DNA of 64,000 nucleotides from Streptomyces humi (GCF_001005085.2 NZ_LBMU02000089.1:31945-95944); one strand, 5' to 3'. Positions 51,767 to 59,738 are shown, numbered from the stretch's first letter. Numbers and translations: made by a program. Notes: generated by a model from the sequence alone, not told the origin.

Positions 51767-51978
51767 GTGCGCTCCTCGCTCGGTTCGTTTGTGTCGGCTC
51801 AGTTTAACGAGCGTCCGAATTCCACCAGCCTGCTCCCGCATGGTGAGACGTCGCGCCGGGAGTGTTCGGCCGCTCGCTTCCGGATCGGAACCTGCCCAGC
51901 GCACGCCCGGCCACGCGAAAAGTGCCCTGCCTCACAGAGGGCCCTGTGCATTAAGTTTCAAGAATTAAGGTACGAGGC

Positions 51979-52393
51979 GTGCGCGTACTGCTGGTGGAAG
52001 ACGACGAACCGGTGGCGGAATCGCTGCGGCGCGGCCTGAGGCGGTACGGCTTCGACGCCGAGTGGGTCACCACGGGCGCCGCCGCACTCGCCCACCCCGG
52101 CCCCTACGACGTCGTACTCCTCGATCACGGTGGCCGTCGAGGCGACGGCCGACGAGGTGACGCTCTCCGTCCTGGACGAGGGCCCGGGCATGACCGACGC
52201 GGAGAAGTCCCGCGCGTTCGACCGCTTCTGGCGCGGCCAGGGCCTGACCGGCCGCTCCGGCTCCGGCCTCGGCCTGTCCGTCGTACGTCAGCTGGTGACG
52301 GACGACGGCGGCACGGTCGCCCTGCGGGACGCTCCCGGCGGTGGGCTGTGGGTGTCGGTCACCCTTCGGGCATCGCCGAGGAGTGGTGGTTGA
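51979..52393 (+). pseudogene. Deletion remnant joining a response regulator head to a sensor kinase tail
   Basis: From GTG 51979 the frame gives MRVLLVEDDEPVAESLRRGLRRYGFDAEWV and ends coherent sequence at PYDVVLLD, residue 48, exactly at the phosphoacceptor Asp of an OmpR-type receiver. From about 52121 a different frame reads ITVAVEATADEVTLSVLDEGPGMTDAEKSRAFDRFWRG and GSGLGLSVVRQLV to a TGA at 52391-52393, the last part of a histidine kinase ATPase domain. The rest of the regulator and most of the kinase are missing, so an internal deletion of roughly 1.5-2 kb has fused them out of frame. Confidence 0.85.
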
Positions 52394-52868
52394 CGATCAG
52401 CCACCGGTCGCCGCGCTTCTCGTACTCGTACGTGTACCGGGCCTCGACCACCCGCTCGGCGCCGGTCTTCGGGTCGGTGAGCGTGAACGCGTAGATCCCG
52501 GTGTCGATGGCCGAGTCGGAGTCGAGGATGTCGACGACGGTCCGCTTCTTCTCGCCCACCGGCTTGTTCCGCAGGAAGTGCTCGAAGTAGTCGACGATCC
52601 CCGCGTGGTCGGTACGGATCCTGTTGCTGACGGTCGGCAGCAGCACCGCGTCCTTCGCGTACAGGTCGGCGACCTTCTCCGGGTCACCGGTGCGCAGGGC
52701 CGCGTTCCACCGGTCGAAGAGTGCGGCTATCTGCTTCTTGCTGGGCTTCTGGGGCGCCTTCGAGCCGCCGGCCTGGCTGACCCCCACGCTCACCGTGGCG
52801 GCGGTGACGAGGGCGGTGGCTGTGACGAGGGCGGCGCGTACACGGGTCCTGCGAGTCGTTCGGGTCAT
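52359..52868 (-). CDS. SgcJ/EcaC-like secreted NTF2-fold protein
   Basis: Protein of 169 residues. Residues 1-33 are a signal peptide (TRTTRRTRVRAALVTATALVTAATVSVGVSQA). The remainder is a SnoaL/NTF2-like domain: IAALFDRWNAALRTGDPEKVADLYAKDAVLLPTVSNRIR...YFEHFL, RYTYEYEKRGDRWLIVNHHSS. The family is found in polyketide and enediyne loci and as general stress-linked secreted proteins; the function is unknown. The 3' end overlaps the kinase remnant by 35 bp on the opposite strand. Confidence 0.87.
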   Translation of the reverse strand: MTRTTRRTRVRAALVTATALVTAATVSVGVSQAGGSKAPQKPSKKQIAALFDRWNAALRTGDPEKVADLYAKDAVLLPTVSNRIRTDHAGIVDYFEHFLRNKPVGEKKRTVVDILDSDSAIDTGIYAFTLTDPKTGAERVVEARYTYEYEKRGDRWLIVNHHSSAMPEG

Positions 52869-52951
52869 GACCCAAGACTGTCTTTCCGCTGGTTAGCGCC
52901 TGTGCAGCCGACGTACAACGGACGTGCAGGGCCTGGCCAATTCGCGTCCGC

Positions 52952-53119
52952 TCACCGGTGCAGCAGGCTGATCCCGGCGCCGAGCGAGACGACGCCCATC
53001 CCTACGGCGGTCAGCACGCCCTGGGTGCCGTCGACGACGAGGGGCGCGACGGCGGCGACGACGAGGTTGAAGAGGAAGAGGAACCACAGGACGGGGCGGG
53101 AGGCGAGCAGGGCTTTCAT
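52952..53119 (-). CDS. Small two-helix membrane protein (55 residues)
   Basis: ATG at 53119, with GGAGG (complement of about 53121-53125) just upstream, starts a 55-residue protein ending at a TGA in 52952-52954. It reads MKALLASRPVLWFLFLFNL, then VVAAVAPLVVDGTQG and a second hydrophobic segment VLTAVGMGVVSLGAGISLLHR. The two spans and good start context support a real small gene. Its function is unknown. Confidence 0.72.
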   Translation of the reverse strand: MKALLASRPVLWFLFLFNLVVAAVAPLVVDGTQGVLTAVGMGVVSLGAGISLLHR

Positions 53120-53208
53120 CGGAGGTCCTTGTTCTCGTTGGCTGACCTGGCGAGATCAACGATTCCGTCTCCCGGCGCCCGCGACGAGGGAGCGTGCTCC
53201 CGAACCGT

Positions 53209-53228
53209 TGGTGTAGCCAGTTACACCA
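53209..53228. promoter_or_regulatory. Perfect 7-bp inverted repeat, operator-like
   Basis: TGGTGTA and TACACCA are separated by GCCAGT and end at the first base of the ATG at 53228. The layout (7-6-7) fits a TetR-type operator, with the start codon touching it. The gene it should control is truncated and no regulator gene is adjacent. Confidence 0.6.
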
Positions 53229-53355
53229 TGACGACGACGCTGATACCCCTGACCGGCATCGTGCTGAACTGCGCGGCCGGCGCGACCAGCGTGGTGGCCT
53301 GGCGGGCGGCCGGCCACCTCCCCGACCACCACGCCCGCCGCCTGGTCCTCCTGCT
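53228..53355 (+). pseudogene. 5' fragment of a small membrane-associated protein gene
   Basis: The ATG at 53228 starts MTTTLIPLTGIVLNCAAGATSVVAWRAAGHLPDHHARRLVLLLAVA, hydrophobic at both ends. Coherent sequence breaks near 53355, where the DNA becomes the reverse complement of a different gene. The predicted tail after that point is only read-through of that gene. The original family is not recognisable. Confidence 0.55.
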
Positions 53356-53530
53356 GGCCGTAGCGAGGGTGCTCGGCGGCGATCGCCTTGTAGCCCATCG
53401 CATGACCCTCATGAAGATGGTCGACGAAGACGGCGATCTCACGGTCGCGGGGGCTCAGGTGTGCGAAGTCCGGGTCGGCGTACGGGTCTTCGTCACCCGC
53501 GGGGCGTTTCCCGTAACCCGTTTTGGCCAT
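53350..53530 (-). pseudogene. 5' fragment of a winged-helix (MarR-like) regulator gene
   Basis: From the ATG at 53530 the minus strand reads MAKTGYGKRPAGDEDPYADPDFAHLSPRDREIAVFVDHLHEGHAMGYKAIAAEHPRYGQQ. This is the start of a type of helix-turn-helix protein that I recall as common in streptomycetes. It ends near 53350, before the recognition helix, by joining the 53228 gene fragment tail to tail. A deletion has removed the 3' parts of both genes. Confidence 0.6.
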
Positions 53531-53819
53531 GGGGAGCGACGGGGACGGCAGGGCAGGGCTAGGCTGGGCGTAAGCCACTGTCGGGGCTCCTCGTTCGCGT
53601 AGGTACCGAGGTTCCTCGATACGTAGGTCGAGGCCCCGGAGCCGGTGTTCCCGCACCGACCGGGGCCGATCTGTGTGCCGCGAACCCAGAGCGCCTTCAC
53701 GTGCCGACGCAAGCCGATCACGGAACGTCACTCTTTCGAGGTAGGCGGCTTCAACTCGCCTACAGACCCGGTTGGTTGGGTCGGATCAAACCAGCCCAAA
53801 CCCCATGGAAGAGCTCGAA
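53531..53819. other. Gap without a recognisable gene
   Basis: Between the regulator fragment and the VOC terminator there is no ORF with coherent protein character. CGAGGTTCCTCG-like inverted bases occur near 53606. I see no tRNA or other RNA gene. Confidence 0.5.
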
Positions 53820-53841
53820 GCCCGGGGCTTGAGCCCCGGGC
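53820..53841. terminator. 9-bp stem hairpin after the VOC gene
   Basis: GCCCGGGGC and GCCCCGGGC pair perfectly around TTGA, 31 bp downstream of the VOC gene stop on the minus strand. Confidence 0.75.
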
Positions 53842-53872
53842 CGAACTGCGAATGGCGGGTCAGAGCGAAGGA

Positions 53873-54400
53873 TCAGCCGCCTGGCTGCACGGGCGGGCTG
53901 CTGCGGCCCCGGCCGCCCAGTTCGGCGTCGAAGGTCTCCTGGGCCACGCGCATGGCCTCCGCGTACCGGGGCTCACGCAGCCGGCTCCACATCTCCTCCT
54001 CGGGCACGTCCTCGACGTGCGCGACCACCCACCAGATGTTGCCGAAGGGGTCCTTGACGCGTCCGCCGCGTTGTCCGAAGGCGTGGTCGGCGGGGGCGGT
54101 GAGGACCTGGCCGCCTGCCGTGACGGCACGCGCGAACGTGTCGTCCGCGTCGGCGACGAACACCCGCAGCAGACTGGGCATGACGGGCCAGTCCGGGCTC
54201 CGGTCGAAGGCCAGCACGACGGTGTCGCCGATCCGGATCTCGGCGTGCCCGATCGAACCGGCCTCGGTGGGAACCCGCCCCAGCTCCTCACCCCCGAACG
54301 CCTCGGTGACGAAGTCCAGGAACGCCCCGGTGTCGTCGGTGACGACCCAGGGCGCGACCGTGGTGTGACCGTCCGGTGCGACGCTGTTCCGCTCGGGCAT
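53873..54400 (-). CDS. VOC/glyoxalase-like (PhnB-type) protein
   Basis: Protein of 175 residues with the vicinal oxygen chelate fold: VAPWVVTDDTGAFLDFVTEAFGGEELGRVP in the first half and VFVADADDTFARAVTAGGQVLTAPADHAFGQRGGRVKDPFGNIWWVVAHV in the second. PhnB-like proteins have unknown or diverse activities. The C-terminal 45 residues are an extension (VPEEEMWSRLREPRYAEAM) typical of this subgroup. The ATG at 54400 has GGAGA upstream, and an earlier in-frame ATG at 54433 is less likely. Confidence 0.88.
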   Translation of the reverse strand: MPERNSVAPDGHTTVAPWVVTDDTGAFLDFVTEAFGGEELGRVPTEAGSIGHAEIRIGDTVVLAFDRSPDWPVMPSLLRVFVADADDTFARAVTAGGQVLTAPADHAFGQRGGRVKDPFGNIWWVVAHVEDVPEEEMWSRLREPRYAEAMRVAQETFDAELGGRGRSSPPVQPGG

Positions 54401-54469
54401 CGCGGTCTCCTCGGTGGTGTCGGGAAATGTCACCGCCGACCATAGGAACCGCTTAGGACGCAGAGTGTC

Positions 54470-55135
54470 CTACTTGGCCGGGGTGCGTGCTCCCAAGGGG
54501 CCGCCGATCTCCTGCTGCATGACCTGGCCCGCTTCGAACTCCAGGGTTTCGTCGCCGATGGTGGCCTGGTCGGTGTCCAGGCCGTCCAGTTCCTCCAGGG
54601 GCTGGTTCAGGCGGACGTGGATGAGGATGGACTGGAGGGCGCGCAGGACCGCGGAGGCGGTCGGGCCCCAGTTGGAGAAGTAGGAGAACTGCCACCACCA
54701 CAGGGCCTCCGTGGTGCGGCCCGCGCGGTAGTGGGCCATGCCGTGGCGGAGGTCGGTGACGATGTCGGCAAGGTCGTCCGAGAGGCGGGCCGGGACGGGG
54801 GCCTTGCGCGGCTCGTAGGGGTCGAAGACCTCGGAGTAGACGTCGATGGGGTCCAGCAGCCGCGCGAAGTTCTCGCGGAGCTGGTCGACGTCCGGTTCCG
54901 GACCCATGTCGGGCTCGTAGCGCTCGTCGGGGACGATGTCCTCGTGCGCGCCGAGGCGACCGCCGGCCAGCAGGAGCTGGGAGACCTCCAGAAGGAGGAA
55001 GGGGACCGCCGAATCCGGCTCGTCGCCCTTGGCCACCTCCGTGACGGCCACCAGGAAGCTCTCCACCTGGTCCGCGATCTGGACCGCGAAGTCGTCCGGG
55101 TTCAGCGTCGTGTCGTGCAGCGTGGCGTCAGACAT
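54470..55135 (-). CDS. DUF5063 family protein
   Basis: Protein of 221 residues of the DUF5063 family: DFAVQIADQVESFLVAVTEVAKG, acidic mid-region DERYEPDMGPEPDVDQLRENFARLLDPIDVYSEVFDPYEP, and LADIVTDLRHGMAHYRAG...EALWWWQFSYFSNWG. It is a soluble helical protein with no known function. The start overlaps the end of recR by 8 bp, an arrangement I recall from other streptomycetes. It may be linked with recombination repair only by co-expression. Confidence 0.88.
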   Translation of the reverse strand: MSDATLHDTTLNPDDFAVQIADQVESFLVAVTEVAKGDEPDSAVPFLLLEVSQLLLAGGRLGAHEDIVPDERYEPDMGPEPDVDQLRENFARLLDPIDVYSEVFDPYEPRKAPVPARLSDDLADIVTDLRHGMAHYRAGRTTEALWWWQFSYFSNWGPTASAVLRALQSILIHVRLNQPLEELDGLDTDQATIGDETLEFEAGQVMQQEIGGPLGARTPAK

Positions 55136-55727
55136 CTAGGAGTCGTCTCCCCTCGAAGGCGCGGCCGAGGGTGACCTCGTCCGCGTATTCCAGGTCGCCG
55201 CCCACCGGGAGGCCGCTGGCCAGGCGGGTGACCTTCAGGCCCATGGGTTTGATCATGCGGGCGAGGTACGTGGCCGTCGCCTCGCCTTCGAGATTGGGGT
55301 CCGTGGCCAGGATGAGTTCGGTCACCGTGCCGTCGGCCAGGCGGGCGAGGAGTTCCCGGATGCGCAGGTCGTCGGGGCCGACGCCCTCGATGGGGCTGAT
55401 CGCGCCGCCCAGCACGTGGTAGCGGCCGCGGAACTCCCGGGTGCGCTCGATCGCGACGACGTCCTTCGGCTCCTCCACCACGCAGATCACCGTGGGGTCG
55501 CGGCGGGCGTCGCGGCAGATGTTGCACAGTTCCTCCTGTGCCACGTTGCCGCAGGTCGCGCAGAAGCGGACCTTCGCCTTCACCTCCAGGAGGGCCTGCG
55601 CCAGACGCCGTACGTCCGTGGGCTCGGCCTGGAGGATGTGGAAGGCGATCCGCTGCGCGCTCTTCGGACCGACGCCGGGCAGTCGCCCCAGCTCGTCGAT
55701 GAGGTCCTGGACCACGCCTTCGTACAA
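55128..55727 (-). CDS. recR: Recombination mediator RecR
   Basis: Protein of 199 residues, the standard length. The N-terminal helix-hairpin-helix is LIDELGRLPGVGPKSAQRIAFHIL. The four-Cys zinc finger is FCATCGNVAQEELCNICRD. The Toprim domain has ICVVEEPKDVVAIERTREFRGRYHVLGGAISPIEGVGPDDL and LATDPNLEGEATATYLA. With RecO and RecF it loads RecA at gaps. It is 107 bp downstream of ybaB, the conserved neighbour. Confidence 0.97.
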   Translation of the reverse strand: MYEGVVQDLIDELGRLPGVGPKSAQRIAFHILQAEPTDVRRLAQALLEVKAKVRFCATCGNVAQEELCNICRDARRDPTVICVVEEPKDVVAIERTREFRGRYHVLGGAISPIEGVGPDDLRIRELLARLADGTVTELILATDPNLEGEATATYLARMIKPMGLKVTRLASGLPVGGDLEYADEVTLGRAFEGRRLLDV

Positions 55728-55834
55728 CGGACTGCCCTTCCTGGAGTCTTTCGGTACGTACCGTAGTTGGCTGCCGCCTGTCCTAGGAAGGCGGTACGGG
55801 TGTCTGGTGGGCGACGAACATCAGAACGGCGAGA

Positions 55835-56179
55835 TCAGAACGGCAGACCCGGGATGCCGCTGCCGCCGCCCAGGCCCTGTGCCAGCGGGCCCAGCTTCTG
55901 CTGCTGGAGTGTCTGCGCGTTCTCGTTGGCCGCCTGTACGGCCGCGACGATCAGGTCGGCGAGAGTCTCGGTGTCCTCCGGGTCCACCGCCTTCGGGTCG
56001 ATCTTCAGCGCGCGCAGTTCGCCGGAGCCGGTCACGGTGGCCCGCACCAGGCCGCCGCCCGCCTGTCCGTCGACCTCCGTGTTCGCCAGCTCCTCCTGGG
56101 CCCGTGCCAGGTCCTGCTGCATCTTCTGGGCCTGCTGGAGCAGCTGCTGCATGTTGGGCTGGCCACCACCGGGGATCAC
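55835..56179 (-). CDS. YbaB/EbfC family nucleoid-associated protein
   Basis: Protein of 114 residues, a small dimeric DNA-binding protein. The N-terminal coiled coil MQQLLQQAQKMQQDLARAQEELANTEVDGQAGGGLV and the domain VTGSGELRALKIDPKAVDPEDTETLADLIVAAVQAANENAQ are diagnostic. The Gly-rich tail ends PGLPF. It is the first gene of the recR transcription unit and may bend DNA or act in repair. Confidence 0.95.
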   Translation of the reverse strand: MIPGGGQPNMQQLLQQAQKMQQDLARAQEELANTEVDGQAGGGLVRATVTGSGELRALKIDPKAVDPEDTETLADLIVAAVQAANENAQTLQQQKLGPLAQGLGGGSGIPGLPF

Positions 56180-56299
56180 GATCAGCTCCTGGGTGTCGAT
56201 TCTCGGTTGTCCCGTTGTGGATGAGCCTACGTGGTCGACGCAGCCATCGCCCCGCCACTCTTTCGAGTGAGAATCAGCGGGGGTCTATACCTGATCAAG

Positions 56300-56343
56300 C
56301 GCCACTTCCAGGCGGAAAAGTGGCGAAAGCCAAGCCTTCGCCA
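56300..56343 (+). promoter_or_regulatory. Mutually exclusive hairpins upstream of the SLATT gene
   Basis: CGCCACTT (56300-56307) can pair with AAGTGGCG (56318-56325). Alternatively TGGCGAA (56321-56327) can pair with TTCGCCA (56337-56343). The two stems share bases, as in attenuators or RNA switches. The next gene starts at 56476. The transcription start is unknown, so this may be only chance symmetry. Confidence 0.35.
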
Positions 56344-56475
56344 CCCATTGGGCGGTAGGAAGGGTTCCCGTCGTCAGCATCCATGGTCAGGTCCCGTGCC
56401 GTGGCCGGCGTCATGTTCAATGCCATGGCCCGTGTCACGGAACGTGACCGGTCGGGATCAGTAAGGGAGTGCCGG

Positions 56476-57231
56476 GTGGGTCAGCCGGAGATGCAGCCCG
56501 AGGGACCGCCTCAGGACGGGCGGGGCGAGGGTGCGGCCGGACTGCGGCCGGGTGATCTGACCGGCCGGGCGTTCCCGCTCGGGGACTGGGGCGAGCCGGC
56601 CGAGCGGCTCGACGAGCTGTACCGGTGGGTGGAGCGCGGGGCGCTGGAGACGGCCGAGTGGTATCTGGCGGACCGGGTGTGGAAACGGCGCGGGGCACGG
56701 GCGCTGCGGAGCGGGGCGGCCGTGGGCGCGGTGCTGGGGGCGGCACTGCCGCTCCTCGACCTCACCGGGGTGGTCGGCGGGGTCGCGCCCTGGGGGTATC
56801 TGGCGCTGCTGACGGCGGTGGCGTGCGTCGGCGTGGACCGGTTCTTCGGGGTGACGTCGGGCTGGATGAGGGACATGGCAACCGCGCAGGCGGTGCAGCG
56901 GCGGCTCCAGGTGCTCCAGTTCGACTGGGCGTCGGAGAGCGTGCGCGAGGTGCTGGGTCCCGCGGAGGGGACGGCGAGCGAGGCGGCGGAGCGGTGCCTG
57001 GGGGTGCTGCGGAGGTTCTCGGAGGACGTGACCGAGCTGGTCCGTACCGAGACGGCCGACTGGATGGTCGAGTTCCGGACGGGGTCGGCGCCGCTCGCGA
57101 TCCAGGCGGCGGTGGCGGCGGGGCCGCGGGGGGACGCGGGGCATCTGAACGGCCGGTACCCGCCACTGCCGCCGAGCACGAACGGGACCCGGCCGAACAT
57201 GCCGAGACAGCGCCCGCCGGAGCCGAGGTGA
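56476..57231 (+). CDS. SLATT-domain-like membrane protein
   Basis: Protein of about 251 residues. A hydrophilic N-terminus is followed by LDELYRWVERGALETAEWYLADRVWKRRGARALR, two spans (SGAAVGAVLGAALPLLDLTGVVG and APWGYLALLTAVACVGVDRFFG), then a long helix WMRDMATAQAVQRRLQVLQFDWASE. This arrangement is that of SLATT proteins, a family proposed to form pores. The C-terminal part is Gly/Pro-rich. The GTG at 56476 with AAGGGA upstream is chosen; ATG 56491 is also possible. Some SLATT proteins serve phage defence, but streptomycetes carry housekeeping members as well. Confidence 0.75.
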   Translation: MGQPEMQPEGPPQDGRGEGAAGLRPGDLTGRAFPLGDWGEPAERLDELYRWVERGALETAEWYLADRVWKRRGARALRSGAAVGAVLGAALPLLDLTGVVGGVAPWGYLALLTAVACVGVDRFFGVTSGWMRDMATAQAVQRRLQVLQFDWASESVREVLGPAEGTASEAAERCLGVLRRFSEDVTELVRTETADWMVEFRTGSAPLAIQAAVAAGPRGDAGHLNGRYPPLPPSTNGTRPNMPRQRPPEPR

Positions 57232-57282
57232 GATGAGGTGAGGAGCCCGCGTCGCAGGTCGGCTGCGGGTGCGCGGGGGTCA

Positions 57283-57406
57283 CTCGCGCAGTTCCCCGCG
57301 CCCCTGAAGGGGCGCGGGGAACTGCGCGAGCAGCCACGGCGGCCCCGCGGGCGACGTGCCCCGCCAGGGGCGCGGGGAACTGCGCGAGCAGCCACGACGG
57401 CGCCGC
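57283..57406. repeat. 23-bp-stem palindrome plus a direct copy of its right arm
   Basis: Bases 57283-57305 pair perfectly with 57308-57330 (arms start CTCGCGCAGTTCCCCGCG). The right arm plus about 18 bp, ending GCAGCCACGGCGG, is repeated at 57366-57406. This is the GC-rich intergenic element found in many copies in Streptomyces genomes. Here it separates two convergent genes and may act as a terminator. Confidence 0.85.
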
Positions 57407-57422
57407 GGACGGCGTACGGCGT

Positions 57423-58463
57423 TCAGCCCCCCGACGGCGGTCTCGACGGCGCCCCCGACGGCGTCCCCGACGGCGCGCCCGTCGTCCCCCGTACCTCCAG
57501 GAACGGGGTCACCAGGTCCAGCTCGGCCGGCCGTTCCGGCTCCGCGATCCTCGCCAGGAGACGTTCGGCGGCCCGGCGTCCCACCTCCTCGCTCGCGTTG
57601 TCCACCGTCGTGAGCCACAGGTGCCGCAGCCGGGAGAGGTACGTGTTGTCGTACCCGACCAGGGACAGGTCCCGGGGGACCACCAGCCCCGTCTCCTCGG
57701 CGGCCGACAGCGCGCCCACGCACGTCATGTCGTTGACCGCGAAGATCGCCGTCGGCCGGCGGGCCCCGCTCAGCAGGCGGACCGTCGCCCGGTAGCCGCC
57801 CTCCTCCGTCAGGTCGCCCTGCGCCACCGCCGCCGAATCCGCGAGGCCGTGTGCGCGCATCGTCGCCTCGAAGCTGCGCCGGCGCACCTCGCCGACCGCG
57901 CCCTGCCCGGCGATGTGCGCGATGTGCCGGTGCCCCAGGCCGATGAGGTGCTCGGTGGCGAGGCGGGCGCCCAGCTCGTCGTCGTTCGCGACGATGTCCA
58001 CGGACGGCAGGACCGGCTCCCTGGTGCCGGCCACCACCGTGGGGACGCGGTCGGCGGCCGTCCGCAGCATCCCGGGGTCGGGCAGTGTGCCGACCGCGAT
58101 CAGGCCGTCCACGTGCAGTTCGGTGAACGTCTGGGTGAGGTCCTCGCCGAGCCTGCGGTTGAGGTGCCCGTCGGCCAGCAGCATCCGCAGCCCGGCGTCG
58201 TAAAGCCGCCGGTTGAGGCCGTCGAGGAGTTCCACGAACCAGGGGTTGCGCATGTCGTTCAGGAGGACGCCGACCGTGCGGGTGCGGCGCTCACTCAGGC
58301 TGCGGGCCGCCGCGTTGGGCCGGTAGCCGAGCTCCTCGACGGCCGCGAGGACCGCCCGCCGCTTGTCCTCGCGGACCCCGGCCGCGCCGCGCAGGACCAG
58401 GGAGACCAGCGACTTCGACACGCCGGCGCGCGCGGCGACGTCACGGATGGTCGGGGCGCTCAT
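57423..58463 (-). CDS. LacI-family transcriptional regulator
   Basis: Protein of 346 residues. The helix-turn-helix is TIRDVAARAGVSKSLVSLVLRGAAGVREDKRRAVLAAVEELGYRPNAAARSL at 4-55, and the rest is the periplasmic-binding-protein-like sugar sensor (VGVLLNDMRNPWFVELLDGLNRRLYDAGLRMLLADGHLN). The hinge helix is NAAARSL. The last 20 residues are a Gly/Ser/Pro repeat (GAPSGTPSGAPSRPPSGG). It is divergent from the Gfo/Idh/MocA operon, with two operators between them. Confidence 0.95.
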   Translation of the reverse strand: MSAPTIRDVAARAGVSKSLVSLVLRGAAGVREDKRRAVLAAVEELGYRPNAAARSLSERRTRTVGVLLNDMRNPWFVELLDGLNRRLYDAGLRMLLADGHLNRRLGEDLTQTFTELHVDGLIAVGTLPDPGMLRTAADRVPTVVAGTREPVLPSVDIVANDDELGARLATEHLIGLGHRHIAHIAGQGAVGEVRRRSFEATMRAHGLADSAAVAQGDLTEEGGYRATVRLLSGARRPTAIFAVNDMTCVGALSAAEETGLVVPRDLSLVGYDNTYLSRLRHLWLTTVDNASEEVGRRAAERLLARIAEPERPAELDLVTPFLEVRGTTGAPSGTPSGAPSRPPSGG

Positions 58464-58467
58464 GCCG

Positions 58468-58479
58468 TGGACCGTTCCA
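58468..58479. promoter_or_regulatory. LacI-type operator O1 next to the regulator start
   Basis: TGGACCGTTCCA starts 5 bp from the LacI start codon. It is the exact reverse complement of the second site at 58559-58570. TGGA...TCCA is an interrupted palindrome with a central CG step, as in LacI-family sites. Confidence 0.7.
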
Positions 58480-58558
58480 CACTCACCCGAGCATTGTAAA
58501 GACGCCCGTATGTCTTGACATCAGCGGAAGCACGCCCGCATCGTGAGCGGGCAACCTC

Positions 58559-58570
58559 TGGAACGGTCCA
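58559..58570. promoter_or_regulatory. LacI-type operator O2 before the Gfo/Idh/MocA operon
   Basis: TGGAACGGTCCA ends 16 bp before the GTG of the first oxidoreductase gene. It is the mirror image of O1, 91 bp away, so the regulator may loop or repress both directions. Confidence 0.7.
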
Positions 58571-58586
58571 AAGAAGGGCAGCCATC

Positions 58587-59738
58587 GTGAGTACGCTCGG
58601 CGTCGCCGTCGTCGGATTCGGCTGGATGGGACGGGTGCACACCCAGGCCTACCAGCGGATTCCCCACCACTTCCCGCAGCTGCCCGTACGGCCCGAGCTG
58701 GTCGCCGTCGCCGAGGAGGTGCCGGGCCGGGCCGAGGAGGCCGCCGCCCAGTTCGGGTTCGCGTCCACCACCCGCGACTGGCGTGAGATCGCCGCCGACC
58801 CCCGGATCCAGGCCGTCAGCATCACCGCCCCGAACTTCCTGCACCGCGAGATCGGCGTCGCGATGGCCGGCGCGGGCAAGCACATCTGGATCGAGAAGCC
58901 GGTCGGCCTGACGGCGGCGGACGCCCGCGCGGTGTCGGAGGCAACGGCCAAGGCGGGCGTGCGGAGCACCGTCGGCTTCAACTACCGCAACGCGCCCGCC
59001 GTCGCGTACGCCCGTGAGCTGATCGCCTCCGGTGAGCTCGGCACCGTCACGCACGTCCGCGTCCGGCTCTTCAGCGACTACGCGGCCCACCCGGACGGTG
59101 CCCTGACCTGGCGGTACGAGCGGGCGCGCGGCGGTGGCGGGGTCCTCGGCGACCTGGCCTCGCACGGTGTCGACCTGGCCCGCTTCCTGCTCGGTGACAT
59201 CACCGCGCTCACCGCGGACACCGCCGTCTTCATCCCGGAGCGTGCCCGGCCCACCGGTGCCACCGCCGGTCACACCCTCGCCACCGGCGGCGAACTCGGC
59301 CCGGTCGAGAACGAGGACTACGTCAGCTGTCTGCTGCGCTTCGCCTCCGGCGCCCGCGGTGTCCTGGAGGCCTCCCGGGTCTCGGTCGGCGAGCAGAACA
59401 ACTACGGCTTCGAGGTGCACGGCACCAGGGGCGCCGTCTTCTGGGACTACCGGCGGCTGGGTGAGCTCGGCGTCAGCCGCGGCACCTCCTACCAGGACCA
59501 GCCCGTCAGCACGGTCTTCGTCGGCCCCGGCCACGGCGAGTACGCGGCGTTCCAGCCCGGCGCGGCCAACGCCATGGGCTACGACGACCTCAAGGTGATC
59601 GAGGCGTACAACTTCCTGCGGTCCGTCGCCGAGGGCACGACGTACGGCGCGACCCTGGAGGACGCCGTGCACAGCGCGACCGCCCTGGACGCCATGAGCC
59701 GCTCCGCCGAGCAGGGCACGTGGGTGAGCCTGGGATGA
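58587..59738 (+). CDS. Gfo/Idh/MocA-family oxidoreductase, first of three
   Basis: Protein of 383 residues. The Rossmann motif LGVAVVGFGWMGRVHTQAYQ is followed by the EKP motif HIWIEKPVGLTAADARAV at about 107-122 and the C-terminal sugar-binding domain with RYERARGGGGVLGDLASHGVDLARFLLGD (catalytic HxxD type). Family members oxidise sugars or inositols with NAD(P). The start is GTG 58587 with AAGAAGGG upstream. It overlaps the second gene by 4 bp (ATGA). LacI control predicts induction by a carbohydrate. Confidence 0.93.
   Translation: MSTLGVAVVGFGWMGRVHTQAYQRIPHHFPQLPVRPELVAVAEEVPGRAEEAAAQFGFASTTRDWREIAADPRIQAVSITAPNFLHREIGVAMAGAGKHIWIEKPVGLTAADARAVSEATAKAGVRSTVGFNYRNAPAVAYARELIASGELGTVTHVRVRLFSDYAAHPDGALTWRYERARGGGGVLGDLASHGVDLARFLLGDITALTADTAVFIPERARPTGATAGHTLATGGELGPVENEDYVSCLLRFASGARGVLEASRVSVGEQNNYGFEVHGTRGAVFWDYRRLGELGVSRGTSYQDQPVSTVFVGPGHGEYAAFQPGAANAMGYDDLKVIEAYNFLRSVAEGTTYGATLEDAVHSATALDAMSRSAEQGTWVSLG

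Noticed and set aside
57283..57330. Insertion-sequence terminal repeats
   Set aside because: No transposase or target duplication is present, and the palindrome is a known class of Streptomyces intergenic repeat.
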